Shown: positions 57,195-64,000 of the stretch, piece by piece
Layout of the letters: each line of letters opens with the position of its first letter
Position numbering within the stretch: position 1 is the first letter of the stretch
Assembly: GCA_905116865.2 (NCBI GenBank)
Contig: CAJHNH020004724.1
Location: 15,001-79,000 of the forward strand
DNA length: 64,000 bases
DNA from: Candidula unifasciata
Lineage: Eukaryota > Mollusca > Gastropoda > Stylommatophora > Geomitridae
Reading direction: 5' to 3'
Program-made: the position numbers and the translations under genes
Notes under the pieces: model-generated
Told to the model about the DNA's origin: nothing
Databases searched by the model: none
Seen by the model: only the letters and a program-made list of their open reading frames with translations

Positions 57195-58000
57195 TGTTCC
57201 AGAGGTACATAATGTCAGTGGCCGGAGGTACATAAGGTCAGTGGTCTGAGGTACATAAGGTCAGTGTTCCAGAGGTACATAATGTCAGTGGCCGGAGGTA
57301 CATAAGGTCAGTGGTCTGAGGTACATAAGGTCAGTGTTCCAGAGGTACATAAGGTCAGTGGCCAGAGGTACATAAGGTCAGTGGCCGGAGGTACATAAAG
57401 TCAGTGGCCTGAGGCACATAAGGTCAATGGCCGGAGGTACAGAAGGTCAGTGGCCAGAGGTACAGAAAGTCAGTGGCCTGAGGCACATAAGGTCAATGGC
57501 CGGATGTACAGAAGGTCAGTAGAGTAGACATGAGGTACAAAGGTCTTGTGGTCCAGAGATACAAAAGGTTAGTAGTCCTCAGGTACAGACGTCCAGTGGT
57601 CCAGAGATAGAGAAGGTCAGTAGTCACGAGGTAAAGAAGGTCAGTAAAGTAGACCTGAGATACGAGGGGTCCAGTGGTCACGAGGTACAGAAGGTCAGTA
57701 AAGTAGACCTGAGATACGAGGGGTCCAGTGGTCACGAGGTACAGAAGGTCAGTAGAATAACCCTGAGGTACAAAAGGTCCAGTGGTCTATAGGTACAGAA
57801 GGTCAGTAGAGCAGACCTGAGGTATAAAAAGCCCAGTGGTCTAGAGGTACAAAAGGTCCAGTGGTCCAGAGATACAGAAAGATATCGGTTACTAGGTACA
57901 GAAGATCAGTAGTCCTGAGATACAAAAGGTCTAGTGGTCCAAAGAAACAGACGTATCGGTGGGATAGGGTACAGAAGGTAAGTGGTCGCGTAATACAGAC
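57195..58000. repeat. ~20-bp minisatellite, degenerating rightward
   Basis: Units of the form GAGGTACATAAGGTCAGTGG, with ACATAAGG or ACAGAAGG variants and two alternating endings. From about 57530 the period lengthens (AGTAGACCTGAGGTACAAAAG-type) and a pair of ~62-bp units near 57645-57765 is nearly identical. About 35 units in all. Confidence 0.9.
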
Positions 58001-59312
58001 ATCTTTATTTTATCGAATACAACTCTAGCGTGCTTCGCATAAAACAATACATCAACAATATATGTTTTTGAACAGACCTCTGCTAACCACTCTAGCTAAC
58101 AAAGATGAGAGTTTACCTTCACTTCAAAGCAACCTAAATTCAAATTCACACGGAAATCAAGATCTTACAAAATCTATTTACTGAACGTACCGCCAAAACA
58201 CGAACCCAGTAAGCCAAATAATCTCTTTCGACTCAGTCCGCCGTACCTACGTTGCACCGGAACCATGTTCGGTTCCGGTACCGATAGGTAGGATTACATT
58301 TCTGTAGGGCAACGGGCGAGACCAAAAGAGGAATTTTTTCCATGTGTTGGGACTTATATATTCATCATGAACAATCATGACTCACTGGGCACTACGGGAG
58401 ATTTAAAATCATCAATCCTGCCAGTTTGAGCTCACAAGTTTAGCCAAACCAAAATATGACACACTATGAACCTACTCCACCAGCTTGTTACACAACTCTC
58501 GCCACTTTCTATATTAGGTAACAGAGTCACATAAAACAACTATACCAAGGAGTAACAAACAAAATACACTACAGCATTAGCTAAATATTATGATCAAACA
58601 CCACCATGGACACCTGCTACAATAAACATGCAAGTGGTCCCGCAATTGGAGGTTTGGCACCTTTACTTCAATATTTTAATGTTCTGTTTCAGGTATGTGT
58701 TAGTTATTTTCCTAACATTTCAAAAATATAATTCTATTCATTTTCCCACTCAACGCACAATTAATTATAATAATAAAACGAGGCTTAAGCACATTGACCC
58801 CTCTCTTCCCCTTCCCAAGCAGAAAATATGTGCACCCATTCACGCGTTGTAAGAGAACTGAACTCCCCACCCCAGCCGCGCCCCTGTATGTTGTTGATTT
58901 CTGTTTTGGAGTCTATGAAACACGCACCAATGGCAATGATGTTCCCCTCATTGAACCTAGTGCTTTTACTTTACATTTCCTAGTACATCCATGTCAGACA
59001 ATCTTTTCTCACCTTCAGCCCCGAAGTTTATTTATTTTAATTTCAACAATTACTGCATTTGTGACAGTCAGTTAATGAATTCTCAGCATTGGCTTTAGGA
59101 CAGTGGAAAATCTGGTCATGTCGTCCAACACGTAGCCAGTCAGGTAATTTCCGATGCTTGTGTCCTTCTGGCCTGTCCGACTGCCAACTGACAGGGAATA
59201 CAAAAAATGTTTTCAGTAAACAGGGCAGTTAGCATTACGGGCTCTGGGTTATGTAAAGGCTGCGATAATTTGACATGCCACCGAGTCCATGGTACACACG
59301 TCTTTTTTAGTG
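58001..59312. other. Unannotated region with one hairpin
   Basis: No repeat match in the window. One strong inverted repeat at 58244-58289 (TACCTA...ACCGGAACC, loop ATGTTC, GGTTCCGGT...TAGGTA). A 93-codon plus frame at 58794-59075 has no motif I recognise. Confidence 0.35.
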
Positions 59313-59516
59313 CAGTAGTTCTCAGTCGTCCTAATGCTGCAACCCTTCGATACAGCTCTTCATGATGTGGCGACCAACTACCATACAATTGTTTTCGCTG
59401 CTACTTCATAACTTTAATGAAGATGTGTTTTGTGATAGTCTTTGGCGACCCCTGTAAAAGGGTCGTTCGACCCACACACACACAAACGGTAGCGACCCAT
59501 AGGTTGAGAATCGCTG
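59313..59516. mobile_element. SPIN-like hAT MITE, copy 2
   Basis: 204 bp: left end CAGTAGTTCTCAGTCGTCC, right end GGTTGAGAATCGCTG. Internal blocks ATACAGCTCTTCATGATGTGG, TCGCTGCTACTTCATAACTT, TGTGATAGTCTTTGGCGACC and AAAAGGGTCGTTCGACCC match copy 1 (38589-38811) in order and spacing. Flanks TTTTAGTG and TTCCAGTG agree at 6 of 8 bases, a decayed 8-bp duplication. A CA run replaces part of the right subterminal region. Confidence 0.85.
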
Positions 59517-59645
59517 TTCCAGTGTTATCTACCGGGTGGCTTAGAAGTAGCAGAAGATACACAATAACTTCATGATATTAAAAGATCTTATTTTATTTTA
59601 ATTTCTAGATAGTGTAAAGCATACCTTAGAGATAACATAAGGAAA

Positions 59646-59841
59646 GTTAGGTTCTTTATTTTTTATTCATCCCAAACACGGGGAATCCCGGAGTTTCCTG
59701 GAAAGTCCAATATTGTATGGATTTTAGTGTTAGGCTTAGTCGGGGTTTATTTCAAACAGTAACACCCCTATAAAATTATACTTTCCTGGTAACGTGATTC
59801 CCGTGTTTGAGGTGAATGAAAAAAATAAAGAACCGAACGTT
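59646..59841. mobile_element. Foldback MITE, well-preserved copy
   Basis: The left arm GGTTCTTTATTTTTTATTCA with CCAAACACGGGGAATC is the near-complement of the right arm (GATTCCCGTGTTTGAGG, GAATGAAAAAAATAAAGAAC). The arms are about 40 bp, and inner GGAAAGTCCAATATT- and ACTTTCCTGG-type blocks extend the stem. A diverged copy lies at 895-1090. No ORF; ends are given to within a few bases. Confidence 0.75.
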
Positions 59842-60044
59842 ATAATACCAGCCATAAAATGAAAAATAAAAATCACTGTTGTGAAAATCACCACCCAACA
59901 ATACAGATCACATTGGTATGTCATCGTCATTTCAACGTGAGAAAGGCGCCCACTGAGGTGATTATATGAAAAAAAAAAAAAATAGGTGCAACAATTTAAT
60001 TACTGTTATCATTATGAAACCTACATTAGATTAGCATTCTCCCT

Positions 60045-60178
60045 GTGTGCTTTGCGAGGACCCACTACGGGAGAACAAGAATAGATCCACTGCTTCTCCA
60101 ACAAGTGTATTGTAGGAGTCGACTAACTAAATGCTTCCTTTGAAGTCGGAGTGCATTTGCCCGATCGGTATGGAACAA
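60045..60178 (-). repeat. Interspersed repeat family D, inverted fragment
   Basis: ACAAGAATAGATCCACTGC, GTAGGAGTCGACTAACTAA and GAAGTCGGAGTGCATTTGCC are the complement of the family D 3' section at 30040-30115. Confidence 0.6.
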
Positions 60179-60384
60179 TTTTCTGCATAAAAATAAGACA
60201 GGGAAACGGATGTCCGCAAAAAAAATCAGGCCCTTGTACAAAGCCTAATTCTAAATGGACGAACAACTGTGACACAGTTGTGTCTTCACATCCCCCAAGA
60301 AATAGATGTGCCTAATTCGGACATAGTGTATTATGGATACAGTTCATAGCTCTCTTGAATCGTATTTAAGAACAAGGCCAGTGA

Positions 60385-60912
60385 TGTAACAATTACACAA
60401 GAGTTTGTTTATTAACAATATTGTCAAGACAAATAGGATGAATCGTTTCAATAACCAATAGTATAGGAACACTTCATTATCTTGTTACTGGCTATTCTTA
60501 TGTCTCTCTATGAGTTCCTTAATCACTGTTCTAGCTAAACTCCAAGTTTAATATATATACCTTCTAACGAAGCACAGCTCTAGTTTTTCCAACTGTTCTC
60601 TCAAGTGGCTCGCTACTAACAGTCCTTCTGCTCCCTCCCCTCTCGCTCCTTGCTGACCTCCCATCGCTTTCCCTCTCTTTCTCGCGTGCGTTCTCAAACA
60701 CCCCCCTGTCACCTTTCTTTGGTGGTCACGTTTGGATAAACGTATCTCTTCAACTGGTCACAGTACATCTGGTTTTATCTGTATCGCTGGTCGGCCAGCT
60801 TTCTAATCACTGTTTTCTGTCATGCCAATGAGTGACGGATAGGCGTGCTTTTATGCTGATCTGAGATGTATGCTTTGTTCATTTAACCCCTTTCTGCCTA
60901 TATTTCATTACA
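60385..60912 (-). mobile_element. Candidate solo LTR
   Basis: On the minus strand the 528-bp segment begins TGTAATGAAATATAGGC and ends TGTAATTGTTACA, the TG...CA form of a long terminal repeat with short inverted ends TGTAA/TTACA. A TATATATATTAAAC box lies near 60550-60563, and AATAAACAAACTC (polyadenylation signal) about 30 bp before the 3' end. No flanking 5-bp duplication, primer-binding site or internal coding sequence is present, so this is provisional. Confidence 0.4.
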
Positions 60913-61164
60913 CAACGAGGACCTTCAATCGAAGCTTACATTTTGTAAACGCGAAAAGAAAGAAGATCACTATTATCTAAAAGACAAAAGATACTTTCGA
61001 CGGTATTACTAAACAGAAGACATATATGTCGCGTATTTTTAGAAGGGCTTTCCCAAGTAATCAAACTCACTCTGAAGTGATGTTGGATTGTGGCTTGTAT
61101 TGGTCTAGAAGGTACTCCATCTAATATCACTTAAGAGGTGAGGCGACGCAAATTATGATTCCCA

Positions 61165-61800
61165 CTGCAAAAACAAATATTCCTGTGCACACAACTTACC
61201 CAGACTTCCTTACTACGCCCATACCTCTCTCAGGTGTATACAATTTTTACTTCTCTGTCATCTGACATTCTTTCAATATGCCCCAACCATTTTAATCTGT
61301 TAGCTCTCATGATGCCAGTGATCAATGGTGATTTAAACAGATTATGTGTTACGCTGTTGCTTCTCCCATCCTCACATCACATTCCCGGCTGTTATCATCT
61401 TTGATGAGTCCAAAGACTTGTCATAAGACTGTTTTCGAAAACCTGTAATAAGACCCTATCTCTTTTTTTTTTCTGCTTCAAGTTTCAGAGCCATATAAAG
61501 CGACTGGTCTTATCAATGTTTTATATATTTTCATCTTGGTGTTGCGAGACAGACACTTTGACTTTAGCAGATGTTGAAGGGCATAGTATATTTTACTTCT
61601 AGACTGCATTCTAGATTGTATTTCTTCTCTCAGCATGTTGGAGCAGTTGAAGGTTGCACCCAAGTACTTATATGTTTCCGTTCGTTTGATTTTCATATTA
61701 TCGACTTGCATGTGGCCGGAGTTTATATTCTTTTCCTGTCTAGTTAGTATTCGTACAGAATAGTAAACATTTAAAATCATTTGATGATTTGCATCTGTTG
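61165..61800 (-). pseudogene. LINE RT C-terminal region, family K
   Basis: The minus frame encodes MILNVYYSVRILTRQEKNIN, KIKRTETYKYLGATFNCSNM, REEIQSRMQSRSKIYYALQH, LLKSKCLSRNTKMKIYKTLI and RPVALYGSET, and further left RANRLKWLGHIERMSDDRE. This is the palm-to-thumb and C-terminal part of a non-LTR RT, after the catalytic motif. A T-rich run and frame changes near 61460 break it. Related to the fragment at 1-255, so one family borders both sides of the window. Confidence 0.8.
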
Positions 61801-61964
61801 TAATTAATAACTAGGAATGAAAGAATCCTAAGTATTATAACAAGTAACTACACTTGGAAATTGTCACTGACAGCATAGTTAATGCAGGAAAGCTGCATTA
61901 GCATTTAACAAAACCAATCTAACCATGTTGTCAGCATTAAGGCCGTGTATGCAGAGTCGGGTGT

Positions 61965-62092
61965 AATGTAACTACTATTTGTAATCGGCTTGACCGCAAC
62001 TATTCGGCCGAATACCGAATAGTCAATAGGTCTACTATTCGGCCTCTAAGCGAATATGAAGCGAATATTCGGTACAGCTCTACTTTAAAGTA
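61965..62092 (-). mobile_element. ATTCGG hAT-like element, left end only
   Basis: The minus strand reads GAGCTGTACCGAATATTCGC, then GGCCGAATAGTAGACC and TATTCGGTATTCGGCCGAAT, and TTGCGGTCAAGCCGATTAC, i.e. the first ~125 bp of the elements at 50882 and 53356. No right end is found within 2 kb. Confidence 0.7.
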
Positions 62093-62479
62093 TCATAAAC
62101 ACTACACAAAATTTACTCCACCTATGACAGCCCTTTAGTTTATAGACAGTAACCAGGCAGGAAGTTACGTCATAGCGCTGAACCAAACTGATATCTATGC
62201 CACAACTAAAATATCGAACTCAGGTATGTGAAAAGCAGACTCCAATGTTGTTTACCGTGTTCAGTGGACATGTGGGCGTGAATTGCGTGGGTTTTTGTAA
62301 TCGGTACAATGCAGTGGTCAGTTGTGTTTAAGACCATATTTGTGAGCATAGCTCACGGTGCGCGTACAAGAAAGCAACACAATTTACTGTGAACACTATT
62401 CACTTCCTACGCAATTGAAGTCTTATAAAAAGGATAACGTTACACCAAAACGATCAGTTCATTTTCAAGCAGTCACGAA

Positions 62480-63485
62480 TTGCGCCTATTTCGATAAATA
62501 TAAGGAATGTTGCTATTGGCCGACTGCAGACATTAGAAAGTCAAAGTCAGGTTGCCAGGCATATAAACGTGCATCAGAGTACCATCAGTCGACTGTGTCA
62601 CCGGTTCCAAGCCACTGGTTTAGTTTAAAACCGACATCGCAATGAACGACACAGAGTGACAACAGAAGTGGAGAATCGCTTTATTCGGCTTCGTCATCTC
62701 AGAGACAGGTTTTCAACAGTTTCCCCAACTGTGCAGGCATTGCCTCCAGGATTTCATGTGTTTTATCAAACTGTTCAGAACAGACTGCATGATGTTGAGC
62801 TTTGGGCTCGACGACCACACCGAGGACCTGTCCTTACGTGTCGCCACTGCTAAAATCCACTTCTTTGGGCCTAACAAACATCGTCCGTAGGAAGTGACAA
62901 TCAGTGGAGACGTGCTGGTTCAGTGACGAATATTTCTTTTTGATGCAGCATCATGAAAGACGGCGCAGGGTCTACGGTAGACGAAATTAAGGTTTTGTCC
63001 CAAATTGTGCTGATGAAGATCTGCTGTGCGGTGGTGGAGTTGTAATGGTGTAGGGAAATGATTAGTTACAACAAAAGGAATCAATTAGTGCACATTCAAG
63101 GAAGCTTGAATGCGCAATGATACGTCCATGAAATTCTTCGACCACATGTCCTTCCATTTTGGGATGCCAACAGATATTTTTTTCAACAGGACAACGCCAG
63201 ACCCAATTCTGCACAGCTGACCACGCAGTTCCTGGTTGCCAGTAACCATCAAACGCTTCCCTGGCCATCCCTGTCTGCAGACATGAGTCCGGTTGAGCAC
63301 CTGTGGGATGAGCAGCAAAGACGTGCTTGTTGCCGAAACTATGCTTCAGCCAATGGTCGTGACCTGTTTCAGGCACTCCAGGAAAAGTGGGCAGCCATCC
63401 CACAGGCCCACATCAGACATCTGATCGCATCCATGCAAAGGAGATACCAGTCACTGATCCACGCAAGAGGAGGCCACACACCATT
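62480..63485 (+). pseudogene. Tc1-like transposase pseudogene (DD34E)
   Basis: HTH part: RNVAIGRLQTLESQSQVARH, INVHQSTISRLCHRFQATGL, then a stop, NRHRNERHRVTTEVENRFIR, LRHLRDRFSTVSPT and ARRPHRGPVL. Catalytic part: WFSDEYFFLMQHHERRRRVY (Asp codon 62925-62927), RYFFQQDNARPNSAQ (Asp 63190-63192) and LSADMSPVEHLWDE (Glu 63295-63297). There are 34 residues between the second Asp and the Glu, the Tc1 spacing. It ends RGGHTPL. At least four in-frame stops and two frameshifts make it inactive. I could not find its terminal inverted repeats. Confidence 0.88.
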
Positions 63486-63751
63486 GAACTCTAAGGTATT
63501 CTTGTGTAAAATTTGAGTATTTTCAAAAATATGAGAGTTAAATTTGAGTAATTTCACTTACTCCATTACAAAGATGCAGAATGTCAAAATTGTGAGTATG
63601 TTTGTTCCTTTCAGTAACTATGCGTTTCTTTTTTGTACAGTATACATACCTCGATAACAGATCAGCCAACAGATTGCGATTCTTTTTGTGTCTTATAAAA
63701 CAGTGTTCATCAAGCCGTAAGCCTCAGCTGCAAAAAGTCCAAACAATTATC
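63486..63751. other. No recognised feature
   Basis: AT-rich sequence following the Tc1 remnant. A short repeated phrase AAATTTGAGTA occurs at about 63508 and 63541, possibly part of the element's decayed end. Confidence 0.3.
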
Positions 63752-64000
63752 TTCTTCTTCTTCTTCGCGTTCACCAGCTGTACACTCTGGTTAAGTTCTG
63801 GTTGTTGGTCCACTTCTGGACTGCAGTCCTGCTCCAGAACCTGAGTTTTGCGTGTGCATCAGTTTTACAGATCTAATTCAATTGAATGTAGACTGCTGGT
63901 TCCTTGCCTCTCAGGCAGATGCACTCCGACTTCAAAGGAAGCTCCCCAGGTAGTCGACTCTTACGACATGCTTTTGGGGAGGCAGTGGGTCTATTCTTGT
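63752..64000 (+). repeat. Interspersed repeat family D, runs off window
   Basis: Starts with TTCTTCTTCTTCTTCGCG, then CACCAGCTGTACACTCTGG, CTGCTCCAGAACCTGAGT, GGCAGATGCACTCCGACTTC and GTCGACTCTTACGACATGC. Nearly identical to 29860-30155, and cut by the window end at GGGTCTATTCTTGT. Confidence 0.75.

Noticed and set aside
62096..62480. Left terminal inverted repeat of the Tc1 element
   Set aside because: I searched for a match to the sequence after 63485 and found only short AT-rich coincidences, so I do not place the element ends.

Overview
This window reads as intergenic, repeat-dominated DNA from an animal nuclear genome. I found no host protein-coding gene, tRNA, rRNA or other RNA gene that I could support. 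Long tetranucleotide arrays, several unrelated non-LTR retrotransposons, three tRNA-derived SINE families, hAT and Tc1 DNA transposons and foldback MITEs all point to a metazoan. The mix of families, including two copies of a MITE I recognise as SPIN-like, makes a gastropod mollusc my best guess. That guess rests on recall, not on a database search.

Layout. 1-6.2 kb: a LINE 3' end, a short repeat, two minisatellites (2.17-3.13 kb and a 33-bp array at 3.38-4.13 kb) and a compound GACA/GATA microsatellite. 6.2-9.4 kb: two LINE fragments; the second carries RT and RNase H coding sequence and is split by a 995-bp hAT element with a clean 8-bp target duplication. 9.4-22 kb: polypyrimidine and (GAT)n arrays, SINEs, LINE tails, a 15-bp minisatellite and a 291-bp foldback element nested in a LINE. 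22-31 kb: two minus-strand LINE reverse transcriptases with recognisable catalytic motifs, and a 1.57-kb hAT element holding older repeats. 31-40 kb: SINEs, a TTAA-flanked MITE and the first SPIN-like MITE with a perfect 8-bp target duplication.

40-51 kb: a TATG array of about 3.4 kb leads into a nearly identical tandem duplication of about 3.77 kb (43506-47275 and 47276-51052). Each copy has a degenerate CTAA/CTGA field interrupted by a 5'-truncated LINE with a target duplication. 50.9-54.3 kb: two copies of a hAT-like transposon with ATTCGG-rich ends; both carry the same LINE 3' end at the same internal position. 54-64 kb: AAG, AACT/CCAA and CAGA arrays, a 20-bp-type minisatellite, the second SPIN-like MITE, another foldback MITE, a candidate solo LTR, LINE fragments and a Tc1 transposase pseudogene whose DD34E triad is still readable.

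The elements do not form a pathway. What the window records is layered transposition: hAT into LINE, foldback element into LINE, hAT into minisatellite, LINE into microsatellite and LINE inside hAT. Many low-complexity arrays abut retroelement 3' tails. I see no new molecular system. The most interesting points are the SPIN-like elements, the LINE-carrying hAT family, the recent or artefactual 3.77-kb duplication and the nested insertion whose removal restores a LINE reading frame.
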